Positions 45,870-55,186 of a DNA stretch of 64,000 nucleotides are shown here, in pieces. The DNA lies in the NCBI RefSeq assembly GCF_009380165.1, contig NZ_WHUF01000003.1, forward strand, positions 248,001 to 312,000, in the 5' to 3' direction. Within the stretch, counting starts at the first letter, position 1, and each line of letters begins with the position of its first letter. The position numbers and the translations under genes are program-made. The DNA is from Rugamonas rivuli. GTDB taxonomy: Bacteria > Pseudomonadota > Gammaproteobacteria > Burkholderiales > Burkholderiaceae_D. Under the pieces are notes generated by a model. The model was not told where the DNA came from and did not search any database. It saw only the letters and a program-made list of their open reading frames with translations.

Positions 45870-46047
45870 GATAGGGATCGCCAAGGTAAAAAAGTTAATC
45901 GGCCGGTGACATGCACCGACAACGCGCATGCTAACGTTTCGGCCGACACGCCAGTATGGCTAATTTGCAATAAATTGTAATGATAGCCTCTGCAGGCAAA
46001 ATAGTGCCGGGGTAAAATGGCCGCCCGCCCTTTTCCGATCGCCGCGC

Positions 46048-47442
46048 ATGCCCCACTCGTTCACGTTGCCCAACCTCCGCCGCGAAGCCGCCGCCCTGTG
46101 GCGCCTGGCCTGGCCCATGCTGATCGGCCAGCTGGCCACGGTGGGCATGGGCGTGGCCGACGTCGCGATGACCGGCCACGCCAGCGCCGACGAGCTGGCC
46201 GCCGTGTCGCTGGGGGCGTCGATCTGGTCCATCATCCTGGTGACGGTCAGCGGCACCATGATGGCGATTAACAGCGTGGTGGCGCACGACGTCGGCGCCG
46301 GCGAGCTGGCGCGCATCCCGCACGCGGTGCGGCAATCGCTGTGGAAGGCGCTGGGCGTGGGCGTGGTGGCGATGCTGCTGGCCAACCTGGCGACGCTGCT
46401 GTTCGAGCACCTCTACCTGACGCCCCATGTGCAGCGCCAGGCCACGCTGTTCGTGCACGCGATCAGCATCGGCCTGCCGCCGTTCGCCGCCTACCGCGCA
46501 CTGTACGGCTACAGCACCAGCATCAACCAGACCAAGCCGGTGATGCTGATCGCCATCCTGGGCCTGCTGTTCAACGTCTTCGTCAACTGGCTGCTGGTGT
46601 TCGGCCACTGGGGCTTGCCGCGGCTGGGCGGGGTCGGCTGCGCGGTCGCGACCGGCCTGTGCATGTGGCTGATGCTGGCCGCCATGCTGGTCTGGATGCG
46701 CTGGGCGCCGGCCTACCGCGCCACCTACCCGTTCACCCATTGGGAATGGCCGCACTGGCCCGAGATCCGCTCCATGCTGCGGCTGGGGCTGCCGATCGGC
46801 GTGACCTATTTCGCCGAAGTCAGCGCGTTCGGCGCGGTCAGCCTGCTGGTGGCGCGCTATGGCGTGGTGCAAGTGTCGGCGCACCAGATCGCGCTGAATT
46901 TTTCCTCGCTGGTGTTCATGGTGCCGCTGAGCTTTGGCATCGGCCTGATCACCCGCGTCGGCCAGGCCGTGGGCGAAGGCAATCCGGTGCGGGCGCGCTT
47001 CGTGGCCTGGGTCGGCGTGTGGATGTCGCTGGCATTCGCCGTGCTGTCGGCGCTGTTCATCGTGCTGTGCCGCCGGCAGATCGCCGCCGCCTACACCTCG
47101 GACGCGGCGGTGCAGGCGCTGTGCGAACAGTTGCTGCTGTTCGCCGCCCTGTTCCAGCTGTCGGACGCGACCCAGGTCGCCACCTCGTGCGCGATCCGCG
47201 GCTACAAGGTCACGCGCCAGCCGATGCAGATCCAGCTGCTGGCGTTCTGGGGCTTCGCGCTGCCGCTGGGCTGCTGGCTGGGGCTGGCGCCGCAATGGCT
47301 GCCGTGGTCGCCGGCGCAGCCGATGGCGGCGGCCGGCTTCTGGATCGGCCTGGTGATCGGGCTGACGGTGGCGGCGGTGCTGCTGAGCTGGTCGCTGCAG
47401 CGGCTGTCGCTGGCCCGTGTGGCCCAGGCGCGGGCCGGCTGA
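46048..47442 (+). CDS. MATE-family multidrug/Na+ efflux protein
   Basis: 464 aa with twelve hydrophobic helices. MATE signatures include MLIGQLATVGMGVADVAMTG near the N-terminus and the repeat RLGLPIGVTYFAEVSAFGAVSLLVARYG in the second half. It exports cationic drugs or metabolites using a sodium or proton gradient. No linked regulator. Confidence 0.92.
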   Translation: MPHSFTLPNLRREAAALWRLAWPMLIGQLATVGMGVADVAMTGHASADELAAVSLGASIWSIILVTVSGTMMAINSVVAHDVGAGELARIPHAVRQSLWKALGVGVVAMLLANLATLLFEHLYLTPHVQRQATLFVHAISIGLPPFAAYRALYGYSTSINQTKPVMLIAILGLLFNVFVNWLLVFGHWGLPRLGGVGCAVATGLCMWLMLAAMLVWMRWAPAYRATYPFTHWEWPHWPEIRSMLRLGLPIGVTYFAEVSAFGAVSLLVARYGVVQVSAHQIALNFSSLVFMVPLSFGIGLITRVGQAVGEGNPVRARFVAWVGVWMSLAFAVLSALFIVLCRRQIAAAYTSDAAVQALCEQLLLFAALFQLSDATQVATSCAIRGYKVTRQPMQIQLLAFWGFALPLGCWLGLAPQWLPWSPAQPMAAAGFWIGLVIGLTVAAVLLSWSLQRLSLARVAQARAG

Positions 47443-47558
47443 GGCGCTACCGAAGGAAAAACGGTTTTCCTGCGCGGATTCAGAACATTGGCGTCTCGCC
47501 ACAAGCGGGCCGGTCTGGTATCGTCTTGGGTTCTGATAACCAAAAGACACTCACTCCC

Positions 47559-49772
47559 ATGCGCTTCATCCTCTGCTTCCTCGCCCTGCTGGCCGGCTCC
47601 CAAGCCTCGGCCGAAAAACTGACCCTGGACCGCCTGCATTCCGACCCGTCGCTGAGCGGCCCCGGCGTGCGCAGCCTGAAAGTGTCGCCGGACGGCGCCC
47701 GCGTCACCTTCCTGCGCGGCCGCGACGACAACCAGTTCCAGCTCGACCTGTGGGAATACAACCTGAAGGACAAGACCACGCACCGCCTGGTCGATTCCAA
47801 GATCCTGGTGCCGGAAGAGAATCTGTCGGACGCCGAAAAAGCCCGCCGCGAGCGCGAGCGCACCGCCAGCCTGAAGGGCATCCTCAGCTACAGCTGGTCG
47901 CCGGACGGCAAGCAGCTGCTGGTGCCGATCGCCGGCAATCTGTACCTGATCGACGCCAGCAAGCCGGACGCCGCGCGCATGGTGGCCTCGGGCAATGTGC
48001 TCGATCCTAAGATTTCGCCGAAAGGCCGCTACGTGTCCTTCGTGCGCGACCAGAACCTGTACGTCATCGACCTGAGCACCGGCAAGGAAAAGCAGCTGAC
48101 CACCGACGGCGCCGGCACCATCCACAACGGCGAAGCCGAGTTCGTGGCGCAGGAAGAAATGGGCCAGACCAGCGGCTACTACTGGGCGCCGGACGATTCC
48201 GCCATCGCCTACAAGCGCTACGACGAAGCGCCGGTGCCGGTGGTGCGCCGCTTTGAAATCTTCGCCGACCGCACCGACGTGGTCGAGCAGCGCTACCCTG
48301 CCGCCGGCGATCCGAACGTGCTGGTGCAGCTGAAGATCGTGTCGCCGACCAGCGGCGAGATCCGCAACGTCGAACTGGGCGCCAACCCGGACATCTATCT
48401 GGTGCGCGCCGACTGGAGCGCCAGCGCCAAGGCCCTGCTGTTCCAGCGCCAGAGCCGCGACCAGAAGAAACTGGAGCTGGTGTCGGTCGACACCGCCACG
48501 CTGGCGCAGAAAGTGCTGATCACCGAAACCTCGCCGACCTGGGTCAGCATCTTCGACGACCTGCGTTTCCTGGGCAATGACAAGGGCTTCGTCTGGGCGT
48601 CCGAGCGCAGCGGCCGCAAGCACCTGTACCTGTACGATATGAACGGCAAGCTGCAGCACGCCATCACCAGCGGCGAATGGGGCATCGACCGCCTGCTGGC
48701 GCTGGACGAAAAAGGCGGCCGCCTGTTCGTGCAATCGAACCGCGACGCCGTGGTCGACAGCCAGACCTATATGCTCAAGCTGGACGGCAGCAGCGCCAAC
48801 AAGCCGGTGCGCATCACCCAGGGCGACGGCTGGCACGACTCCTCGTTTGCCCGCAACGGCGAAGTGTTTGTCGACACCTACTCCGATCCGGACACGCCGC
48901 CGCAGGTCAGCATCCGCCGTCCGGACGGCGCGATGATCAGCTGGCTGGAACGCAATGAGCTGAACGCTTCGCACCCTTACGGCAAATACCTGGACGCCCA
49001 CCTGCACACCGAGTACGGCACGCTGAAGGCCAAGGACGGCCAGACCTTGTACTACTCGATGATCAAACCGAGCGGCTTCGACGCGTCGAAGAAATACCCG
49101 GTCTACCTGTCGACCTATGGCGGCCCACACTCGCAGCACGTGGCGCGCAAATGGGGCAACTTCTTCGACCAGTACATGGCGCAGCAGGGCTTTGTGGTCT
49201 GGCGTCTGGATAACCGCGGTTCCTCGCGCCGCGAGCGCGTCTTCACCGACGCCAACTACCACAACCTGGGCAAGGTCGAGGTGGAAGACCAGATCACCGG
49301 CATCGAATGGCTGGGCAAGCAGAGCTTCGTCGACGCCAAGCGTGTGGGCGTGTTCGGCTGGAGCTACGGCGGTTTCATGACCTTGCGCCTGCTGGCGGAA
49401 GCGTCGGACAAGATCGCCATGGGCGTGTCGGTCGCGCCGGTTACCGACTGGTCGCTGTACGACACCCACTACACCGAGCAGTTCATGGGCACGCCTAAGG
49501 AAAACGCGGCGGGCTATGCATCGGCTGGCGTGTACTCGCACCTGGACGGTTTGAAATCGCCGCTGCTGCTGGTGCACGGCATGGCCGATGACAATGTGCT
49601 CTTCACCAACACCACGCGCATGATCGACGCGCTGGTCAAGCGCAATGTGCACTTCGAGCTGATGACCTATCCGGGCGCCAAGCACGGCATCTCGGGACGC
49701 GGTCCGCAGCGCCATGTGTACGGCAATATCGAGGCCTTCTTCAAGAAGAACCTGATGCCGGAAACGAAGTAA
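47559..49772 (+). CDS. S9-family dipeptidyl peptidase IV-like serine protease
   Basis: 737 aa from ATG 47559; the long in-frame extension through the MATE gene is a shadow. A signal peptide (MRFILCFLALLAGSQASA) precedes a beta-propeller domain with the Glu-Glu motif of DPP-IV (EFVAQEEMGQTSG) that binds the substrate N-terminus. The C-terminal alpha/beta hydrolase has Ser602 in GWSYGG, Asp in GMADDNV and His709 in GAKHGIS. It should cleave X-Pro/X-Ala dipeptides from peptides in the periplasm. Confidence 0.93.
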   Translation: MRFILCFLALLAGSQASAEKLTLDRLHSDPSLSGPGVRSLKVSPDGARVTFLRGRDDNQFQLDLWEYNLKDKTTHRLVDSKILVPEENLSDAEKARRERERTASLKGILSYSWSPDGKQLLVPIAGNLYLIDASKPDAARMVASGNVLDPKISPKGRYVSFVRDQNLYVIDLSTGKEKQLTTDGAGTIHNGEAEFVAQEEMGQTSGYYWAPDDSAIAYKRYDEAPVPVVRRFEIFADRTDVVEQRYPAAGDPNVLVQLKIVSPTSGEIRNVELGANPDIYLVRADWSASAKALLFQRQSRDQKKLELVSVDTATLAQKVLITETSPTWVSIFDDLRFLGNDKGFVWASERSGRKHLYLYDMNGKLQHAITSGEWGIDRLLALDEKGGRLFVQSNRDAVVDSQTYMLKLDGSSANKPVRITQGDGWHDSSFARNGEVFVDTYSDPDTPPQVSIRRPDGAMISWLERNELNASHPYGKYLDAHLHTEYGTLKAKDGQTLYYSMIKPSGFDASKKYPVYLSTYGGPHSQHVARKWGNFFDQYMAQQGFVVWRLDNRGSSRRERVFTDANYHNLGKVEVEDQITGIEWLGKQSFVDAKRVGVFGWSYGGFMTLRLLAEASDKIAMGVSVAPVTDWSLYDTHYTEQFMGTPKENAAGYASAGVYSHLDGLKSPLLLVHGMADDNVLFTNTTRMIDALVKRNVHFELMTYPGAKHGISGRGPQRHVYGNIEAFFKKNLMPETK

Positions 49773-49780
49773 ATAGTATA

Positions 49781-49808
49781 AAAAAAAGGACCCTCGGGTC
49801 CTTTTTTA
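49781..49808. terminator. Bidirectional intrinsic terminator
   Basis: AAAAAAAGGACCC (49781-49793) and GGGTCCTTTTTTA (49796-49808) form a hairpin with a tiny CTCG loop between the convergent peptidase and csbD genes. Confidence 0.88.
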
Positions 49809-49820
49809 ATTGATGCGTAC

Positions 49821-50012
49821 TTAGTTACGATTGCCTTTGGTGATGTCTTTTACGGCTTCTTTGGCATCGCCCAAGCCTTTTTGCAGCTTGCCTTCAGCTT
49901 GCTTGTTCAAACCCTTGGCTTGCTGCTCCGAGCTGCCGACCAGCTTGCCAGCCTCTTCCTGAATTTTACCGCCGATGTCTTTCGCAGTACCTTTAACTTG
50001 ATCCTTGTTCAT
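49821..50012 (-). CDS. CsbD-family stress-response protein
   Basis: 63 aa from ATG 50010-50012 with AAGGAG upstream. Typical CsbD (MNKDQVKGTAKDIGGKIQEE, KAEGKLQK-like repeats), a small hydrophilic protein induced in stress and stationary phase in many bacteria. Precise role unknown. Confidence 0.92.
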   Translation of the reverse strand: MNKDQVKGTAKDIGGKIQEEAGKLVGSSEQQAKGLNKQAEGKLQKGLGDAKEAVKDITKGNRN

Positions 50013-50131
50013 GGTGAACTCCTTAGTGGGTGATGAAGCTACAGGACACACAGCGCTGTGCTGTGTGCATGGCATCCACTATAGGCAGGCGGCGGTTGAG
50101 GTTCTGTGCGCTTGCGCACCCTGCACGGCAA

Positions 50132-50755
50132 TCAGGTTTTGCGCCAGACGCTGGCCAACCACGGCTGCTGTTCGCGCGGCAAGCCCGGCGGGCGGTAGTA
50201 ATGTTGGACTGCGATAAAACCCGCTGCCAGCAAGTAACGCTCCCAGGTTTCGTAATCGTAGTAGCTGCCATAGCGCGGGCCGTTCCAGCCTTCGCGGTTG
50301 TCGCCGCGCGGGTTGGAGCTGAACAGCACGCCGCCGGTTTTCAGCGCCGCATGCAAGTCGCGCAGCACTTGCGGCAGCGCGACGCTCGGCACATGGAACA
50401 GCGAAGCGTTGGCATAGACGCCATCGAAAAAACCGGCAGGCAGATCGAGTTTGACGAAGTCCTGCTGCCAGGCCTCGCAGCCGCTGTAGGCGCGCGCCAT
50501 GTCGACAAATCGCGCCGAACCGTCGACGCCGATCGCTTCGTGGCCCATGTCCTTGAAGGTCTTCAAATCGCGGCCGGGGCCGCAGCCCAGGTCCAGCAGG
50601 CGGTATGGTGCCGGGCCCTGTATCGCCGCCAGCAAGGCGGCGATGTTCTGGCTCACGTCATGGTCGATGGTGCCGGCGAAGAATTGCTCGGCGGTGCGCT
50701 CGTAATGCTGCAGCGTGGTCTGCGTGATCTGCTCGATAGGGTCGTCGGGGTTCAT
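50132..50755 (-). CDS. Class I SAM-dependent methyltransferase
   Basis: 207 aa from ATG 50753-50755. SAM-binding motif LLDLGCGPGRDLKTF, acidic loop GVDGSARFVDMA and motif GVLFSSNPRGD. Substrate unknown. A divergent RAMA-like gene lies beyond a 165-bp spacer occupied by a large inverted repeat, part of which could be translated as an N-terminal extension (MPHRPNFAPAV); I chose the internal ATG because family similarity starts there. Confidence 0.85.
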   Translation of the reverse strand: MNPDDPIEQITQTTLQHYERTAEQFFAGTIDHDVSQNIAALLAAIQGPAPYRLLDLGCGPGRDLKTFKDMGHEAIGVDGSARFVDMARAYSGCEAWQQDFVKLDLPAGFFDGVYANASLFHVPSVALPQVLRDLHAALKTGGVLFSSNPRGDNREGWNGPRYGSYYDYETWERYLLAAGFIAVQHYYRPPGLPREQQPWLASVWRKT

Positions 50756-50789
50756 GCCGCCAGTATATACGGCGGGTGCGAAATTCGGC

Positions 50790-50935
50790 CTGTGCGGCAT
50801 TCGTGCTCGTTTGGATGTCTCGTTCTGTCTCGTTTTGACTCGTTTGAACTTTGTGCGACGCACAAGGTCTAACGAGACAGAACGAGACAAAACACGACAC
50901 AACGCACAAGGAGAACGAGCATGAATGCCGCACAG
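50790..50935. repeat. Large nested inverted repeat between divergent genes
   Basis: Three nested pairs share one centre near 50853-50863. The outer arms, 50790-50811 and 50914-50935, match at 21 of 22 bases. The middle arms, 50816-50834 and 50871-50889, are 19 bp and perfect. The inner TTGTGCG (50851-50857) and CGCACAA (50859-50865) are perfect. The right outer arm contains the ATG of the RAMA-like gene; the single mismatch turns the matching triplet in the left arm into ACG. ACGAGAC units recur within the arms. Confidence 0.85.
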
Positions 50936-51508
50936 ACCTGTGAACTGCCACCCGCCGCATACTCCGAGCTGGCGGATTTTCTACGCAAGAGCGGCAGCAC
51001 GCTGTCGCCGGTGGAGGCGACCATTATCGCCATCCGCGAGTGGATGGAAAAAAGCCGCGCTGCGGCGGCACCGCTGCGCGGCTATCAATGGAAGCTGCTC
51101 TTCATTCCGGAAAAGAGCCGCTTGCGCATGAACTACGAAGGCGAGTCGTACTACGCCGAGGTGGTCGGCGAGGAAATCATCTTTCGCGGCGATGCCGTGT
51201 CGCCACGCCAGATGGCCGTACAGATTGCCGGCGACGGCCGCAACGCCTGGCGCGACCTGTGGATACTGCTGCCCGGCGAAAGAACCTGGGCCAACGCCGC
51301 CCGCCTGCGCGACCGTTTGCAACAGCGCGCCGCCAAACAGCCCCTGTCCGCCGCCGACGCCATGACCGTCGCCGCGAAATCAATGAGCGACGCCCTGACC
51401 ACCGCCCTTGCGCTGGTAGAGCACGCCAACCATCAATCGCAAAACACACTGGAGCGCCGCCTGCCCCGCTATCGCCGCGAATACGATCAACTGACCGACG
51501 ATCACTGA
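50921..51508 (+). CDS. RAMA-like domain protein
   Basis: 195 aa with AAGGAG 7 nt before the ATG. The middle part (WKLLFIPEKSRLRMNY, SYYAEVVGEEIIFRGDAVSPRQMAV, GRNAWRDLWI) follows the RAMA pattern: Tyr/Ala-x-Val, Gly, SPxxxA, N-x-W. That domain is found with restriction-modification and methylase proteins and is thought to read modified DNA. A C-terminal helical region (about 145-195) has no assignment. No nuclease is fused. Its start codon lies inside the large inverted repeat, which could fold over the ribosome site. Confidence 0.65.
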   Translation: MNAAQTCELPPAAYSELADFLRKSGSTLSPVEATIIAIREWMEKSRAAAAPLRGYQWKLLFIPEKSRLRMNYEGESYYAEVVGEEIIFRGDAVSPRQMAVQIAGDGRNAWRDLWILLPGERTWANAARLRDRLQQRAAKQPLSAADAMTVAAKSMSDALTTALALVEHANHQSQNTLERRLPRYRREYDQLTDDH

Positions 51509-51526
51509 CAGGCAGCGCCGTTCAAC

Positions 51527-53563
51527 TTACCAGACCCGCACACGGTCCTTAGGCGCAAGGTACAAAGTCTGCCCTGGCTGCACATTGAAAGCCGGATACC
51601 ACGCATCCATGTTGCGGACGGTGGCGGTGCGCCATTTGTCCGGCGCATGGCCGTCGGTCAGGATTGCGCGGCGCAGCGCAGCTTCGCGCGACTTCTCGCG
51701 CCAGCTCATCGCATAGCCGATGAAGAACTGCTGGTCCGCTTCCGCCGTCGCACCTTGCTTGGCCAGCGTGGCCCGGTAAGCATCATGCGACGCGGCCAGG
51801 CCGGCCAGATCGGCCAGGTTCTCGCTCAAGGTCTGCTGGCCGTTGATCGCCAGATCCGGGAACGGCTTGTACGCCGAGTACTGCGCCGCCAGCGCCGCCG
51901 AAGCGCGCTTGAAATGCTTGCCGTCGGCCGCCGTCCACCAGTCGCGCAGCAGTCCCTTGGAATCGAACTGCGCGCCCTGGTCGTCGAAGCTGTGGCTGAT
52001 CTCGTGGCCGATGGTCGCGCCGATGCTGCCGTAGTTCACCGCGTCGCTGGCCTGCGGATCGAAGTACGGCGCCTGCAGGATCGCGGCCGGGAAGTTGATC
52101 GCGTTCTGCATCGGCATGTTGACCGCGTTGACCAGTTGCGCCGGCATGCACCACTCGCCACGGTCCACCGGCTGCTGCAGCTTGGCCAACTGCTGCTGCG
52201 TGTGCACGCGTTCCGCGCGCAGCAGGTTGCCCAGCGCGTCATCCTGCGCCACCTCCAGCTGCTCGTAGCTGGCCCATTTGTCCGGATAGCCTATGCCCAC
52301 GTACAAGGTCTTGAGCTTGGCGTGCGCCTCCAGTTTCGTGGCCGGGGCCATCCACGCCAGCTGGTCGATGCGGGCATGGAAGGCGTCGACGATCTTGCCC
52401 ACCATCTGCTGCAAGCGCTGCTTGGACTCGGGCGGGAAGTACTTGGCGACATACACCTTGCCCAGCGCATCGGGCATGGCCATGTTGACGGCGTTCAGGC
52501 TGCGTTTCCAGCGCAGCGATTGCTCAGGCGTGCCGTTCAGCGTGCGGCCGTAGAAATCGAAGTGCTGCTCGGCCAGGGCCTTGGGCAGCGCGCTGCTCAC
52601 ATGGTTCACGCTGTGGAAGGCAAGGAAGTCCTTCCATGTTTCCAGCGGCGCCGATTGCACCAGCTTGGCCGCGCCCACCACCGCGCCCGGATGCCAGACG
52701 ATGAATTTTTTCTGCTCGCCCAGACCGGCGCTGGCGAAGAAGGCCTTCCAGTCCAGCCCCGGCGCCTTGCGCGCGAAATCGGCGGCGCTCCAGTTGTTGT
52801 TCGCCTTCAGCACGTCGGACGACACTTCGCGGCTGGCGTGCGCCATGGCGATGCGGCGTTCCAGTTCGAACACGCGGGCGGCGCGCGCGTCGGCGTCGGC
52901 GATGCCGGCCAGCTTGAAAGTGGCGGCGATGTGCGCCTGGTACTGGCCGCGCAGTTTTTTCATGGCCGGCGTGTTGTCCAGATAGTAGGCGCGGTCCGGC
53001 ATGCCCAGGCCGCCCTGCAGCAGATAGGGCGTGTAATGCTCCGAGTCTTTCAGGCCTTGCGCGATCCACAGGCCGAACAGATTCTCGGTGAAGAAGTTGG
53101 TGGCGTTGAGCGGGTCGACGTCGGCCCGCAGCGTGCCGCCCAGCGCCTTGGCCAGCTCGCCCTTGTCGCGGATGGCGGCGATCTGTTGCAGCAGCGGCTG
53201 CAGCGGCGCCAGTCCCTTGGCTTCGATGCCGGCTTCGTCCATGAAGCTGGCGTAGAAGTCGGCGATTTTTTTCGCCTCGGCGTCGGCCGGCTGCGCCGCC
53301 ATCGCTTCGATCAATTTGAGGAGGCGCTGGTTGGTGTCCTCGATCAGCGCGTTGCCCACGCCCCAGCCGCTGCGGTCGGCCGGAATCTCGACGCTGTTGA
53401 GCCAGTCGCCGTTGACGTAGTCGAAGAAATCGTCGCCCGGCAGCACGGCGGTTTTGGTGGCGGCGGCCGGCGGTGCAGTGTTGGCCGGCTCGGCGCGCAG
53501 CGGCGCGGCCAGCATCAGGGTGGCGCAAACGGCCAGGCGTAGAGCGGTAGCGGATGGGTGCAT
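51527..53563 (-). CDS. M13-family (neprilysin/PepO-like) zinc metallopeptidase
   Basis: 678 aa from ATG 53561-53563 with AAGGGA upstream and a signal peptide (ending APLRA). Zinc motif HEISH (520-524) in GATIGHEISHSFDDQG and the third ligand Glu581 in ENLADLAG. The oligopeptide-binding NAVNMPMQNAINFPAAILQ is also typical. It degrades peptides in the periplasm or outside. Confidence 0.94.
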   Translation of the reverse strand: MHPSATALRLAVCATLMLAAPLRAEPANTAPPAAATKTAVLPGDDFFDYVNGDWLNSVEIPADRSGWGVGNALIEDTNQRLLKLIEAMAAQPADAEAKKIADFYASFMDEAGIEAKGLAPLQPLLQQIAAIRDKGELAKALGGTLRADVDPLNATNFFTENLFGLWIAQGLKDSEHYTPYLLQGGLGMPDRAYYLDNTPAMKKLRGQYQAHIAATFKLAGIADADARAARVFELERRIAMAHASREVSSDVLKANNNWSAADFARKAPGLDWKAFFASAGLGEQKKFIVWHPGAVVGAAKLVQSAPLETWKDFLAFHSVNHVSSALPKALAEQHFDFYGRTLNGTPEQSLRWKRSLNAVNMAMPDALGKVYVAKYFPPESKQRLQQMVGKIVDAFHARIDQLAWMAPATKLEAHAKLKTLYVGIGYPDKWASYEQLEVAQDDALGNLLRAERVHTQQQLAKLQQPVDRGEWCMPAQLVNAVNMPMQNAINFPAAILQAPYFDPQASDAVNYGSIGATIGHEISHSFDDQGAQFDSKGLLRDWWTAADGKHFKRASAALAAQYSAYKPFPDLAINGQQTLSENLADLAGLAASHDAYRATLAKQGATAEADQQFFIGYAMSWREKSREAALRRAILTDGHAPDKWRTATVRNMDAWYPAFNVQPGQTLYLAPKDRVRVW

Positions 53564-53795
53564 AAAAGTCCCTTGATAATGGATCTGGTTGGATGACAGG
53601 CGTGGTACGCCAGCATGCACTCTATCGCCTGCGCATGCGCGCCGCAGCCGGTTTGCGACGAACTGCGGATTCCGCGGAACAGAAGGTTGCAGCACGGCAG
53701 AAAAGAGACGCTCCCCCAGCAAAATTGCTTCATTCATTCTGGGAATCGCTATATAGTTAGCCTATAGCAACGCGCTAATTACCCAGGAGATAAAT

Positions 53796-54623
53796 ATGAA
53801 ACTTGATGCCCTGTTCCAGAATCCAACTGCGTTGCCCACTGCGCCTAAAGTCGTGGAAGAGCTGATCAGCAGTTTCGACAAGGCCAGCGTCTCCACCGAA
53901 GAGATCGCGAAGAAACTGTCGACGGACCCGGTGCTGAGCGCCAAGCTGCTGCGACTGGCCAACTCGGCCTACTACCACGTCTCGCGCAGCATCGGCACGG
54001 TGGAAGATGCGGTGCTGATGCTCGGCTTCGTCACCGTGCGCACGCTGGTCATCAGCTCCGGCCTGGTCAGCGGCTTCAAGACCGTGCCCGGTCTCGACCT
54101 CAAGCAATTCTGGCGCTACAGCCTGCACACCGCGGTCTGCGCCAAATGGATCGCCAAGAAAACCAAGGAAAACACCGACCTCGCCTTCACCATCGGCATG
54201 ATGCACGCCATCGGCCAGCTGGTGATCCACTCGGCGATGGCCGAACAGGCGATGGCGCTGGACAAGGTGGCCGGCCCGATGGACGCGCGCCGCCTCGACG
54301 CCGAACAGGCTTCGTTCGGCTACACCTTCGCCGACGTCGGCGCCGAACTGGCCAAGCGCTGGAAGTTCCCGCAAACCTTCTCGGAAACCATCCTGGCTTT
54401 CCCGGAACCGCACCACAACGGCGAGCTGAATCGCCTGGCCGCCGTGGTCTCGCTGGCCGCCTGGCGTGCCCGCGTCGAGCAGGCGCAGTTGAGCGACGAC
54501 GAAATCGCCGCCTGCTACCCGGCCGACCTGGCCGAGGAACTGGGCCTGGACGACAACGCCCTGATCGACGACATGCCGCCGCCGGACGAGCTGAGCGCGG
54601 GCCTGGAGGAGCTGGTCAAATAA
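53796..54623 (+). CDS. HDOD-domain signalling protein
   Basis: 275 aa with AGGAGA upstream. One HDOD domain (LPTAPKVVEELISSF, KLSTDPVLSAKLLRLANSAYYHVSRSIGTVEDAVLMLGFVTVRTL) covers residues 15-200. HDOD proteins are non-catalytic relatives of HD-GYP and take part in signalling, motility and DNA-damage responses. Target unknown. Confidence 0.92.
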   Translation: MKLDALFQNPTALPTAPKVVEELISSFDKASVSTEEIAKKLSTDPVLSAKLLRLANSAYYHVSRSIGTVEDAVLMLGFVTVRTLVISSGLVSGFKTVPGLDLKQFWRYSLHTAVCAKWIAKKTKENTDLAFTIGMMHAIGQLVIHSAMAEQAMALDKVAGPMDARRLDAEQASFGYTFADVGAELAKRWKFPQTFSETILAFPEPHHNGELNRLAAVVSLAAWRARVEQAQLSDDEIAACYPADLAEELGLDDNALIDDMPPPDELSAGLEELVK

Positions 54624-54645
54624 GCCAGCTTGCCTGAAGCACCAC

Positions 54646-54683
54646 AAAAAAGCCGCCGATAATGCACCGCGCGGCTTTTTTTT
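54646..54683 (+). terminator. Intrinsic terminator after the HDOD gene
   Basis: AAAAAAGCCGC and GCGGCTTTTTTTT form the stem (GCCGC 54652-54656 with GCGGC 54671-54675), followed by a T-run. Confidence 0.85.
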
Positions 54684-54785
54684 CGACTTTTTTCAAATAT
54701 TTTTTCAAAACACCCTAAAGTTCCCATTTAAGGCGACGTTAATCAGGACATGCGGTAATCCGTTTTAACTAGCCAGGGTGAGAAC

Positions 54786-55064
54786 ATGACCTCCACCGAA
54801 GTCCTCTCGATGTACGAAAATATTGCCGGTTTGACCAATCAGATGGCCGCCGCCGCACGTCTGGGAGACTGGGACGGCCTGAGCCGCCTGGAAGCACAAT
54901 GCGCCACCGAAGCCCGCGCGGCCGGCAGCGGCACCCCGGCACTGAGCGGCGCCCCGCGCCTGCGCAAGATCGACCTGCTGAAGCAGATCCTGGCCAATGA
55001 CCGCGAAATCCGCGACGTCACCGAGCCGTGGCTGAACAACGTTCCCGGCATGGCACGCCAATAA
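54786..55064 (+). CDS. FliT-like flagellar chaperone
   Basis: 92 aa helical protein matching FliT in several places (LSMYENIAGLTNQMAAAARLGDWDGLSRLE, RKIDLLKQILANDREIRDVTEPWLNNV). FliT is an export chaperone for the flagellar cap protein FliD. No flagellar gene is adjacent, so it is an orphan or a relocated copy. Confidence 0.75.
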   Translation: MTSTEVLSMYENIAGLTNQMAAAARLGDWDGLSRLEAQCATEARAAGSGTPALSGAPRLRKIDLLKQILANDREIRDVTEPWLNNVPGMARQ

Positions 55065-55082
55065 GAGTTACCCCCACTGCCC

Positions 55083-55108
55083 AAAGCGCCACCCCGGCGC
55101 TTTTTTTT
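55083..55108 (+). terminator. Intrinsic terminator after the FliT-like gene
   Basis: AAAGCGCC (55083-55090) and GGCGCTTT (55096-55103) around ACCCC, followed by T-run. Confidence 0.88.
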
Positions 55109-55126
55109 CGCCCGTCGGAAACGTAA

Positions 55127-55156
55127 AGGGCCGGATCCCTGACGAGATCCGGCCCT
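55127..55156 (-). terminator. Probable terminator of the aminotransferase gene
   Basis: AGGGCCGGATC (55127-55137) and GATCCGGCCCT (55146-55156) are perfect 11-bp arms; on the minus strand they are followed by a short T-tract. It lies 30 bp beyond the aminotransferase stop. Confidence 0.6.
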
Positions 55157-55186
55157 GCTTTACCGTTGCTGCCCTGCAGCGCGGAA

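Noticed and set aside
46341-47558. Upstream extension of the DPP-IV peptidase frame by 406 codons through the MATE gene
   Set aside because: The extension has Arg/Ala-rich, non-homologous sequence over a clear membrane transporter. The signal peptide begins at 47559.
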